DNA of 6,622 nt from an uncultured Bacilli bacterium (GTDB lineage Bacteria > Bacillota_I > Bacilli_A > RF39 > UBA660), in contig CAQRXS010000070.1 in NCBI GenBank assembly GCA_948874605.1, positions 1 to 6,622 on the forward strand. The letters run 5' to 3'. Shown here one piece after another: positions 1-5,834 of this stretch. The notes beneath the pieces are model-generated. The model saw nothing but the letters and a program-made list of their open reading frames with translations, ran no database searches and had not been told where the DNA came from. The translations under genes and the position numbers were made by a program. How positions within the stretch are numbered: the stretch's first letter is position 1; each line of letters starts with the position of its first letter.

Positions 1-1007
1 ATTCTTTATGGTCAGCAAATATAGATTTTACTGATTACAAATTACAAAATAAAGAGAGAACATATTGTAATCTATACTTTAAACAACAAGAACAATACGA
101 ATTTATGTATACAGGAAATGCTCAAGAATTTGTAGTACCTGAAGAGGGCTATTATCAAGTAGAATTATGGGGAGCAAGTTTTCTTATATCATGGGAACAG
201 AATGGAAGTTATACTTCTGGAATTATTTCTTTAACAAAAGGTGAATTATTGTATCTTTATATTGGGGAATCGCCTTTCACTTGTGAGGTTTATAATGAAT
301 GTAACAGAAATAGTTTTAATGGAGGCGGTAAAGGTGGACATTTTGAACAAACTAACTATATGCGTAGATCGCACAGTGGAAGTGGAGCAACAGATATTCG
401 TTTAGTATCTGGAAGTTGGGATGATTTTACTTCTTTAAATTCTAGAATTATGGTAGCAGCTGGTTCAGGCGTTTGTGAAGGTGTATGCGCAGGAGGAGGA
501 CTAGTCGGTTATGTAGGAAGTGATTATGACAACGGTGGAGCAGGAACCCAAACGAAAGGTGGAAAAGCTACTTCAGATGCTACTGCTGGTAGTTTCGGCA
601 AAGGTGGAAATGGGTTTATTAGTACTCCATATCTACCCAATTGTAATGATGCATTTGGCGGAGGAGGAGGCTATTATGGCGGAGGAGGAGGTCGAAGCGG
701 AAGCTCAGATACTTTGTGTACAAGTCGTTATGGTAGCGGAGGAAGTGGCTCATCCTTTATTTCTGGTCACAATGGATGTGTTGCCATACAAGGAGAAAAC
801 AATCAAAGTCCAAAACCAGGATGTATGGATGGAACTACAGATATAAAATGTTCCATTCACTACAGTGGGTACAAATTTGAGAACACAAAAATGATAGATG
901 GAGCAGGATACCTTTGGACAACAAAGAAAGAAGAACACGTAGGATTACCTCCTAACCCAGGAAGTTCTGGAAATGGATATGCTAGGGTGACATATTTAGG
1001 TAGATGA
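1..1007 (+). CDS. Glycine-rich, cysteine-containing surface protein, 5'-partial
   Basis: The reading frame is open from the first complete codon (position 3) to TGA at 1005-1007. The ATG at 105 is therefore internal: it has no ribosome binding site, and the residues before it (TYCNLYFKQQEQYEF) fit the family. I see a beta-type module, 'YTGNAQEFVVPEEGYY' then 'ELWGA', a 'SGSGATDIRL' motif near 375-404, 'SRIMVAAGSG', a glycine core GGGGGYYGGGGG at 657-692, 'GSGSSFISG', and a terminal 'GNGYARVTYLG'. This order matches the bacterial glycine-rich domain family (Gly_rich_2 type as I recall it) and resembles the glycine-rich domain of ALK/LTK receptors. Ten cysteines among 334 visible residues suggest disulfides and export. 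Any signal peptide or prepilin leader lies outside the window. The ligand and role are unknown; adhesion or surface display is only a guess. Confidence 0.8.
   Translation, partial: SLWSANIDFTDYKLQNKERTYCNLYFKQQEQYEFMYTGNAQEFVVPEEGYYQVELWGASFLISWEQNGSYTSGIISLTKGELLYLYIGESPFTCEVYNECNRNSFNGGGKGGHFEQTNYMRRSHSGSGATDIRLVSGSWDDFTSLNSRIMVAAGSGVCEGVCAGGGLVGYVGSDYDNGGAGTQTKGGKATSDATAGSFGKGGNGFISTPYLPNCNDAFGGGGGYYGGGGGRSGSSDTLCTSRYGSGGSGSSFISGHNGCVAIQGENNQSPKPGCMDGTTDIKCSIHYSGYKFENTKMIDGAGYLWTTKKEEHVGLPPNPGSSGNGYARVTYLGR
657..691 (+). repeat. 14-nt direct repeat, GGCGGAGGAGGAGG
   Basis: Identical copies lie at 657-670 and 678-691, separated by CTATTAT (21-nt period). They encode the GGGGG-YY-GGGGG core of the glycine-rich protein. 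Repeated GGA codons make the tract a possible site of in-frame slippage. Confidence 0.8.
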
Positions 1008-1055
1008 TTTGTAACTTTTACAAATAAACGAAAAAAAATGATTTATAAAATTTTC

Positions 1056-1085
1056 TTGATTTTGGATATTATCTTATGCTACAAT
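1056..1085 (+). promoter_or_regulatory. Predicted sigma-A promoter of the pheST T-box leader
   Basis: TTGATT (1056-1061) and TACAAT (1080-1085) are separated by 18 nt, and a TG at 1077-1078 gives an extended -10 (TGCTACAAT). Transcription should start near 1092, just before the first helix of the T-box. Its position directly ahead of a leader that needs its own promoter supports the call. Confidence 0.7.
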
Positions 1086-1093
1086 AACCATTG

Positions 1094-1306
1094 TAAAGCG
1101 GTTGATGTAAGAGTAGTAATAATCGAAGCGTTTTTAAGAGACATTGTGGCTGGTGAAAACAATGAGACGTTGGTTATGAATTCACTTACGGAGTCTTAAA
1201 GCAAAACTTTAAGCGTCTAGTCACGTTACGACAAAGAGAGTATAGTAAAAACTATAAAATAAGGTGGTACCACGCGAAAACGCGCCCTTATGTTATAGTT
1301 TTTTTT
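1094..1306 (+). promoter_or_regulatory. T-box riboswitch leader, tRNA-Phe specific
   Basis: This untranslated leader senses the charging state of tRNA-Phe and controls read-through into pheST. The base of Stem I is GTAAG (1107-1111) paired with CTTAC (1185-1189), enclosing a specifier loop. The loop has an AGTA motif on the 5' side (1112-1115) and GAATTCAC on the 3' side (1178-1185). The specifier codon is TTC at 1181-1183, read by the GAA anticodon of tRNA-Phe. An AAGAGA element (1136-1141) and a GGTGAAAAC distal element (1152-1160) are also present. A perfect 7-bp hairpin, CTTAAAG/CTTTAAG, lies at 1195-1213. The T-box sequence AAGGTGGTACCACGCG is at 1261-1276. Its TGGT (1265-1268) can pair with the free NCCA end, and the variable T fits discriminator base A. 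The leader ends in a U-tract. Confidence 0.95.
1250..1306 (+). terminator. T-box terminator/antiterminator hairpin
   Basis: AACTATAA (1250-1257) pairs with TTATAGTT (1293-1300). After one A/G mismatch, ATAAGG (1259-1264) pairs with CCTTAT (1286-1291). An upper CGCG/CGCG helix with an AAAA loop sits at 1273-1284. Eight T residues follow at 1299-1306. The 7-nt TGGTACC bulge of the antiterminator lies inside this stem, so terminator and antiterminator share the AAGG/CCTT helix. Confidence 0.75.
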
Positions 1307-1324
1307 ATATGTGAGGAGGAAAAT

Positions 1325-2374
1325 ATGAACGAAATAAAAAATGTAGAACAACAACTACAAAAGGAAACTCAAATAGTGCAATCATTGCAAGAGTTAAGTG
1401 ATTTAAAAGTAAAATACATGGGTAAAAAAGGAATTATTACGGAATTAAGCGCCCAAATGAAGCTTATCCCAGTAGAAGAAAAAAAAGAATTTGGTCAAGC
1501 AATTAATAATTTAAAAAATATGTTTAATGCGTTCTATGAAGAAAAAAAATTACAATTTGAAGAAGCTTCTTTGAATGAGAAATTAGCAAATGAAGCAATT
1601 GATATTACCCTACCAGCAACACGGATTCCAATGGGTGCTCCAAACATCCTTGAAAAAATCATTGAAGAAATTGAAACTCTTTTAATGAGCATGGGCTATG
1701 ATGTTGTAGATGGACCGGAAATCGAAGAAGATCGTTACAACTTTGAACTATTAAATATTCCAAAAGGTCATCCTGCAAGAGATGCACAAGATACATTCTA
1801 TATTAAAGACGAAGATATTCTTTTACGTAGCCAAACTTCACCAGTACAAGTAAGAACTATGCTAGCTGCCAAAGGAGAAATACCAATACGTATGATTTGC
1901 CCTGGAAAAACTTGGCGAAGAGACGATGATGATGCTACACATTCTCATCAATTCATGCAAATTGAAGGGTTATTGGTAGATAAAGACATAAGTTTATCCG
2001 ATTTAAAAGGAACATTTGATGTAATTGCGAAGCACTTATTCGGAACAAGTACCGAAACGAGATTACGTCCAAGTTACTATCAATTTACAGAACCTTCTGT
2101 GGAATTAGATATAAGTTGCTTTAACTGTGGTGGCGATGGTTGTGCGATATGCAAACAAACAGGTTGGATTACAGTAGCAGGAGCAGGGATGGTTCATCCT
2201 AATGTTTTAAGAAATTGTGGATATGATCCTGCCATTTGGAGTGGATTCGCTTTTGGCTTTGGAGCAGAGAGACTTGCTATGTTAAAATATGGCATAAATG
2301 ATGTTCGAACATTTTATATGACAGATTTAAGAAATGCTAAAACATTTGATAGAAAGGAGAAAGACAATGATTAG
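1325..2374 (+). CDS. pheS: Phenylalanyl-tRNA synthetase alpha subunit
   Basis: The catalytic subunit of cytoplasmic class IIc phenylalanyl-tRNA synthetase, which activates phenylalanine with ATP and charges tRNA-Phe as an alpha2beta2 tetramer with PheT. The product is 349 residues, the usual bacterial length. Residues 1-85 form a charged helical arm expected to bind tRNA as a coiled coil. The catalytic domain follows, with 'KGHPARDAQDTFY' (147-159), 'LLRSQTSPVQVR' (166-177), motif 2 around 'WRRDDDDATHSHQF' (197-210) and motif 3 'FGFGAERLAM' (310-319). Four cysteines (265, 268, 273, 276) in a CxxCxxxxCxxC array precede 'GAGMVHPNV'; the array is familiar from low-GC Gram-positive PheS and resembles a zinc-binding knuckle. 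ATG 1325 is preceded by GAGGAGGA (1313-1320). The T-box leader implies induction by uncharged tRNA-Phe. The C-terminus overlaps the pheT start. Confidence 0.98.
   Translation: MNEIKNVEQQLQKETQIVQSLQELSDLKVKYMGKKGIITELSAQMKLIPVEEKKEFGQAINNLKNMFNAFYEEKKLQFEEASLNEKLANEAIDITLPATRIPMGAPNILEKIIEEIETLLMSMGYDVVDGPEIEEDRYNFELLNIPKGHPARDAQDTFYIKDEDILLRSQTSPVQVRTMLAAKGEIPIRMICPGKTWRRDDDDATHSHQFMQIEGLLVDKDISLSDLKGTFDVIAKHLFGTSTETRLRPSYYQFTEPSVELDISCFNCGGDGCAICKQTGWITVAGAGMVHPNVLRNCGYDPAIWSGFAFGFGAERLAMLKYGINDVRTFYMTDLRNAKTFDRKEKDND
2354..2359 (+). promoter_or_regulatory. Ribosome binding site that sets the pheT start
   Basis: AAGGAG lies 7 nt before ATG 2367, inside the last codons of pheS. The in-frame ATG at 2334 lacks a comparable site and would add 11 residues that are only pheS sequence read in another frame. 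The conserved PheT N-terminus (MISLEWVSDY) starts at 2367. Confidence 0.85.
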
Positions 2375-4742
2375 TTTAGAATGGGTAAGCGATTACATTG
2401 ATATTTCAAACGAAGACTTAAAAGAACTAGCTGTAAAAATAACAAAAGCTGGTATCAATGTTGAAAAAGTAATTACAAATCATATCGATCATTTAGTTAT
2501 CGGAGAAGTTTTAGAGATTGAGAATCATCCTGATAGTGATCATCTTCATGTATGCAAAGTAAAAATAAATGAAACTACCACAACGCAAATTGTTTGTGGA
2601 GCTCCAAATGTTAGTGCTGGAATAAAAGTAATCGTAGCATTACCTGGAGCAATACTACCTGGGAATTTTGAAATCAAAGCAAGTAAGATTCGCGGAATAG
2701 AATCAAACGGTATGATTTGTGCTTTATTTGAATTAGGCTTAGAAGAAAAAACAGAAGAAAATTACAACAAAGGAATTCACATATTAAATGACGATGCAAC
2801 TCTTGGCATGGATGCAATGAAATATTTAAATTTAGATTCTTGTGTATATGAGCTAGATATCCATAAGCATAGAAATAATGATTGTTATTATCATATTGGT
2901 TTTGCTTATGAAATTGCGGCAATAATAAACAAAAAAGTAACTTTACCAGATAGAACATTTAAAACGATAGAAGATTCTATTGAAAATAAATTTTCTTTAA
3001 AAGTAGAGACAAAAAAATGCCCTTATTATTTAGCGAGAATGGTTACAGATGTAGAGGTCAAAGAATCGCCCGAATTTATAAAAAGACGTCTAATCGATGC
3101 TGGAATGCGTCCAATTAACAACGTAGTTGATATTTCAAATTATGTTATGTTAGAGTTTGGTCAGCCTCTTCATTTCTTTGATCAAGAAAAACTTGGCAAT
3201 AATATTGTTGTAAGAGACGCCAAAGAAAACGAGGAAATTATCACTTTAGATGAGAAAAATCGAATTTTAAAATCTTCAGACATTGTTATTACAGATGGTA
3301 CAAGACCCGTTTGTATCGCGGGTGTAATGGGCGGATTAAATACAGATGTAGATGAAAATACAAAAACAATATTAATAGAGAGTGCTATTTTTGATGCCGT
3401 AAGTATTCGTAATACTGCAAGTCACTTGAATCTTCGAAGTGAAGCTTCAATTCGTTATGGAAAAGGACTAAGCCCTGAATATACAAAAATGGCAATAGAT
3501 CGTGCCTGCCATTTATTAGAGAAATATGCTGGAGCAAAAATCTTATCAGGAACAGTTTCTCATGATGTAATAGACAATTCATTAAAAACGGTAACATTCA
3601 AAGCTGATGATGTTAATAAACTTCTTGGAATCGTAATAGATACCAAAGATATGGAATTTGAATTAAATCGCTTAGACTTTCCATATACATTGGAGGGGGA
3701 AACCTTTACCGTAACAATTCCGAGAAGACGCCTTGATATTGAGCCAAATGTAAATGATATTGCAGAAGAAATAGGAAGACTTTATGGGTACCATAATTTA
3801 GTATCTACTTTACCAAAAATTGCTATTCGAAAAGGAGAATATATTGGGGATGTAAAATACCGTAAATTCTTGTCAAAGCGCATGCGTGCATTAGGATTAA
3901 ATGAAACTAAAACATATTCCTTAGTATCTCCAGAAATGGCACAACTATTTTCTTATGAAAACAAGGAACAAGTAGTATTACCAAATCCTATGAGTGTAGA
4001 TAAATCTATAATAAGAACAACCCTAATTCCATCCTTAATAAATGTATATCAATACAACAAAGCTCGAAAAGTTGAAGATATATTACTATACGAAATTAGC
4101 AAAACTTACGATAAAAATTTTATCGAGGAATCCAAAATCTGTATGCTTTTAAAAAGAAATTATATAACAAATTCATGGAATAGTAATTCCCTAAAAGTTG
4201 ATTTTTATTTAGTAAAAGGAATGGTAGAAGACTTATTCCATTCACTAGGATTACAAAATCGTTATACATTTGAGAAAAAAGAAATATCCGGCTTACATCC
4301 AGGAATATCTGCAAGCATTTTATTAGATCGTGAAGAAATTGGTATCATAGGTAGAGTACATCCAAGTATTTTAAAGGATGAAGTTTATGTAGCAGAGCTT
4401 TCGTTACAGAAACTCATGAAAATAATTAAACCAATTAAATTTAAAGAAGCACCAAAATACCCTAGTATGGAAAAAGACATGGCTTTCATTGTGAAAAAAG
4501 ATATATTAGCTGGTGACATCATGAAACTCATTCAAAAAAAGGGTGGAAGATTACTGAAAGACATTGACATATTTGATGTTTATACTGGTGAAAATATTGA
4601 GGATGATGAAAAATCAATTGCTTTCCATTTAACTTTCCTTGATAATGCACGAACACTTACGGAAGAAGAAGTCATGCAAGTATTTAATGCAATTATTGAA
4701 AGTGTTACGAAAGAGTTTGATGCGCAATTAAGAGATAAATAA
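2367..4742 (+). CDS. pheT: Phenylalanyl-tRNA synthetase beta subunit
   Basis: Partner of PheS in the alpha2beta2 enzyme; it binds tRNA-Phe and edits mischarged Tyr-tRNA-Phe. The product is 791 residues from ATG 2367, normal for bacteria. Domain order is canonical: an N-terminal B1 segment; an EMAP/OB-type tRNA-binding domain at about 40-150 ('HPDSDHLHVCKV', 'GAPNV', 'SNGMICAL'); B3/B4 editing domain at about 217-385 ('VVDISNYVMLEFGQPLHFFD', 'LRSEASIRYGKG'); B5 at about 403-475 ('IPRRRLDIEPNVNDIAEEIG', 'RLYGY'); a core-like region at about 485-690; and a C-terminal ferredoxin-fold anticodon-binding domain at about 695-790 ('KYPSMEKDMAFIV'). Candidate editing residues H269, E338, S358 and A360 appear retained, by my recollection of the E. 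coli enzyme. The usual TPNR-type motif is altered (residues 163-173, IHKHRNNDC region). The gene overlaps pheS by 8 nt. Confidence 0.97.
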   Translation: MISLEWVSDYIDISNEDLKELAVKITKAGINVEKVITNHIDHLVIGEVLEIENHPDSDHLHVCKVKINETTTTQIVCGAPNVSAGIKVIVALPGAILPGNFEIKASKIRGIESNGMICALFELGLEEKTEENYNKGIHILNDDATLGMDAMKYLNLDSCVYELDIHKHRNNDCYYHIGFAYEIAAIINKKVTLPDRTFKTIEDSIENKFSLKVETKKCPYYLARMVTDVEVKESPEFIKRRLIDAGMRPINNVVDISNYVMLEFGQPLHFFDQEKLGNNIVVRDAKENEEIITLDEKNRILKSSDIVITDGTRPVCIAGVMGGLNTDVDENTKTILIESAIFDAVSIRNTASHLNLRSEASIRYGKGLSPEYTKMAIDRACHLLEKYAGAKILSGTVSHDVIDNSLKTVTFKADDVNKLLGIVIDTKDMEFELNRLDFPYTLEGETFTVTIPRRRLDIEPNVNDIAEEIGRLYGYHNLVSTLPKIAIRKGEYIGDVKYRKFLSKRMRALGLNETKTYSLVSPEMAQLFSYENKEQVVLPNPMSVDKSIIRTTLIPSLINVYQYNKARKVEDILLYEISKTYDKNFIEESKICMLLKRNYITNSWNSNSLKVDFYLVKGMVEDLFHSLGLQNRYTFEKKEISGLHPGISASILLDREEIGIIGRVHPSILKDEVYVAELSLQKLMKIIKPIKFKEAPKYPSMEKDMAFIVKKDILAGDIMKLIQKKGGRLLKDIDIFDVYTGENIEDDEKSIAFHLTFLDNARTLTEEEVMQVFNAIIESVTKEFDAQLRDK

Positions 4743-4743
4743 T

Positions 4744-4801
4744 AAAAAAGAATGACTAAATATGCTAGTAAACAAAAGCTAATTTAGTCTTCTTTATTTT
4801 T
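4744..4801 (+). terminator. Rho-independent terminator of pheST
   Basis: GACTAAAT (4754-4761) pairs with ATTTAGTC (4782-4789), and AAAGAA (4747-4752) pairs with TTCTTT (4790-4795) around one bulged T. TTTTT follows at 4797-4801. The A-rich 5' flank means it could also work on the minus strand, but no minus-strand gene is seen here. Confidence 0.85.
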
Positions 4802-4845
4802 GAATAATTATTTTGTAGTTCTTTCCACACATAATATGCAAAGCA

Positions 4846-4854
4846 TGCTATAAT
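4846..4854 (+). promoter_or_regulatory. Extended -10 promoter of the methyltransferase gene
   Basis: TGC followed by a perfect TATAAT (4849-4854) makes an extended -10. No good -35 is present at 17 nt; TTTCCA (4822-4827) is 21 nt away. An inverted repeat, ATGC-AAA-GCAT (4836-4846), touches the TG element, and another, ATATG-AG-CATAT (4853-4864), overlaps the -10 and the probable start site. Either could be an operator, though both are short. Confidence 0.65.
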
Positions 4855-4886
4855 ATGAGCATATATTATAAGAAATGAGGAAAAAT

Positions 4887-5213
4887 ATGGATGTCAATTC
4901 TTTTATAAAAACTAACAAGGATGGTTGGAATGAATTAATTAGATCTAAAAAAGCTTTTTCAAACACTATATTACCTGAATATGGTCCCTTTTTAAAAAGA
5001 AATGAGGAGCAAATAAAATTGTTCGATAATATAAAAAATGCAAGAATCTTAGATTTTGGCTGTGGCGAAGGTGAGTCATTGGAATATTTATATAAAAAGG
5101 GAGCAACTGATATTTGGGGAATAGATATTTCTGAAGAGCAAATCAAAAAAGCCAAAAAAGATTTCCACAATTTAAAAATAATTTCATTATTTCACCAATG
5201 GAAGATTTATTAA
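4887..5213 (+). CDS. Methyltransferase N-terminal fragment (frame 0 product)
   Basis: The first half of the split methyltransferase, 108 residues if started at ATG 4887. I prefer 4887 over the in-frame ATG at 4875 because GAGGA (4877-4881) sits 5 nt before it, while 4875 has no ribosome binding site. The fragment contains the SAM-binding glycine loop but loses the rest of the Rossmann fold. Its last 11 residues after the A run (IISLFHQWKIY) are out-of-frame sequence. Alone it is unlikely to be an active enzyme. Confidence 0.6.
   Translation: MDVNSFIKTNKDGWNELIRSKKAFSNTILPEYGPFLKRNEEQIKLFDNIKNARILDFGCGEGESLEYLYKKGATDIWGIDISEEQIKKAKKDFHNLKIISLFHQWKIY
5171..5177 (+). other. In-phase slippery heptamer T TTA AAA at the frame break
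   Basis: The heptamer fits X XXY YYZ with the frame-0 codons TTA AAA. A -1 slip leads into AAT AAT TTC ATT ATT TCA CCA ATG, which is the C-terminal methyltransferase frame. I see no clear downstream hairpin or pseudoknot and no upstream Shine-Dalgarno-like stimulator. The heptamer could also be chance in AT-rich DNA. Confidence 0.35.
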
Positions 5214-5650
5214 ATTTACCTAATGATTATTTTGATTATATTTTTTCAATATTTAGTATTGGATATACCTCAGATTTATTTAAAACTTTAACGAATGCAA
5301 ACAAATATTTAAAAAATGATGGATGTTTAATAATAAGTTGGACTCATCCATTCTATTATTGCTTAGATATAAACGATACGAATGTTTTTATAAGTAAATC
5401 TTATTTTGACGAAAATAGTGAAATCATAACAAAAGGTCCAGATAAAGTTAATTTAGCTCAAAAAAATTTAATGATTTCATCAATAATCAATATAGCAAAA
5501 AATGCTGGCTTTTATCTTGATGTTATATTAGAAGAAGAAACTATATTAAAAGATGATATAAATGGCTATAAAAGTACTTTTTGGAGAAAAGAAAAGACAG
5601 TAAACTGTCCAAGTACAATAATTTATAAATTTAAAAAATTGAAAAAATAA
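5198..5650 (+). CDS. Methyltransferase C-terminal fragment (frame -1)
   Basis: The second half of the split methyltransferase, in the -1 frame. The frame is open upstream of ATG 5198 back beyond the A run (NNFIISP precedes it), which is what an in-frame continuation would look like. No Shine-Dalgarno sequence precedes ATG 5198 (TTCATTATTTCACCA), so independent translation is doubtful. It contains the strand 4 region, 'NDYFDYIFSIFS', and the strand 5 region, 'DGCLIISWTHPFYY', and ends in a lysine-rich tail. It most likely belongs to a fused product or is not made. Confidence 0.45.
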   Translation: MEDLLNLPNDYFDYIFSIFSIGYTSDLFKTLTNANKYLKNDGCLIISWTHPFYYCLDINDTNVFISKSYFDENSEIITKGPDKVNLAQKNLMISSIINIAKNAGFYLDVILEEETILKDDINGYKSTFWRKEKTVNCPSTIIYKFKKLKK

Positions 5651-5683
5651 ATTAAAATATTATATAACAACTATAAAATCATG

Positions 5684-5735
5684 CATTAAGTGAAAAAGTT
5701 GTCTAAGACCAGCTATTTCTCTTTAATGTTTTTTT
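5684..5735 (+). terminator. Rho-independent terminator after the methyltransferase
   Basis: CATTAA (5684-5689) pairs with TTAATG (5723-5728), extended by GTGAAA against TTTCTC with one bulged T and a T/T mismatch. An inner GTC-TAA-GAC hairpin caps it. Seven T residues follow at 5729-5735. Confidence 0.8.
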
Positions 5736-5740
5736 ATTCA

Positions 5741-5780
5741 AAAATAAATGAATGTCTTTAAAATTCATTACTATTTTTAT
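5741..5780 (+). terminator. Second, weaker hairpin, possibly a backup or bidirectional terminator
   Basis: AATGAAT (5747-5753) pairs with ATTCATT (5763-5769) around a 9-nt loop. A-rich sequence lies on the left flank and TATTTTTATTTT on the right, so the outer flanks can also pair. The T-rich tract is interrupted, so termination is uncertain. Confidence 0.4.
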
Positions 5781-5784
5781 TTTC

Positions 5785-5814
5785 TTACCAAAAGTGTCAT
5801 TTTTATAGTAAAAT
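5785..5814 (+). promoter_or_regulatory. Candidate promoter of the DUF362 gene
   Basis: TTACCA (5785-5790) and TAAAAT (5809-5814) are 18 nt apart. An alternative pair is TTTCTT (5781-5786) with TATAGT (5804-5809), 17 nt apart. Either places the start a few bases before the ribosome binding site GGAAGGTG (5822-5829). A promoter is expected here because a terminator lies just upstream. Confidence 0.45.
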
Positions 5815-5834
5815 AAAAATAGGAAGGTGAAAAA

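Larger units (their letters stand above)
4887..5650 (+). pseudogene. Class I SAM-dependent methyltransferase, split by a -1 frame change
   Basis: Two overlapping frames together encode one methyltransferase of about 254 residues, the expected size for a Methyltransf_11/25-type enzyme. The N-terminal half carries SAM-binding motif I, 'ILDFGCGEGES' (residues 54-64), and the acidic 'GIDIS' strand (78-82). The C-terminal half carries 'SPMEDLLNLPNDYFDYIF' and 'YLKNDGCLIISWTHPF'. The join falls at TTTAAAAATAATTT (5171-5184): adding one A to the run at 5174-5178, or a -1 ribosomal slip on T TTA AAA (5171-5177), gives an unbroken '...FHNLKNNFIISPMEDLL...'. Without a shift, translation stops at 5211-5213. 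Possible explanations are a true inactivating deletion, a homopolymer error in the sequence, phase variation, or programmed frameshifting. The substrate is unknown. The gene is more AT-rich than its neighbours and stands alone between terminators. Confidence 0.85.

Noticed and set aside
520..846. 108-residue + strand open frame inside the glycine-rich gene
   Set aside because: It is an out-of-frame reading of GGA-rich codons (E-rich low complexity), with no ribosome binding site and full overlap with a well-supported gene.
1007..1025. Hairpin ATTTGTAA-CTT-TTACAAAT at the stop of the glycine-rich gene
   Set aside because: The 8-bp stem is perfect, but it is followed by an A run rather than a T run on the + strand, so it is not a normal intrinsic terminator. 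It might still protect the mRNA 3' end.
2334..2366. Upstream in-frame ATG giving an 802-residue PheT
   Set aside because: The extra 11 residues are an alternate reading of the pheS 3' end. The AAGGAG site and the conserved N-terminus place the start at 2367.
2674..2958. Minus-strand open frame inside pheT, as also at 3385-3597 and 4120-4314
   Set aside because: These are antisense shadows of a strongly conserved gene, with no ribosome binding sites or recognisable domains.
4808..5170. 120-residue minus-strand open frame opposite the methyltransferase N-terminus
   Set aside because: The translation is a hydrophobic antisense shadow of AT-rich coding DNA. It runs into the methyltransferase promoter and has no family resemblance.
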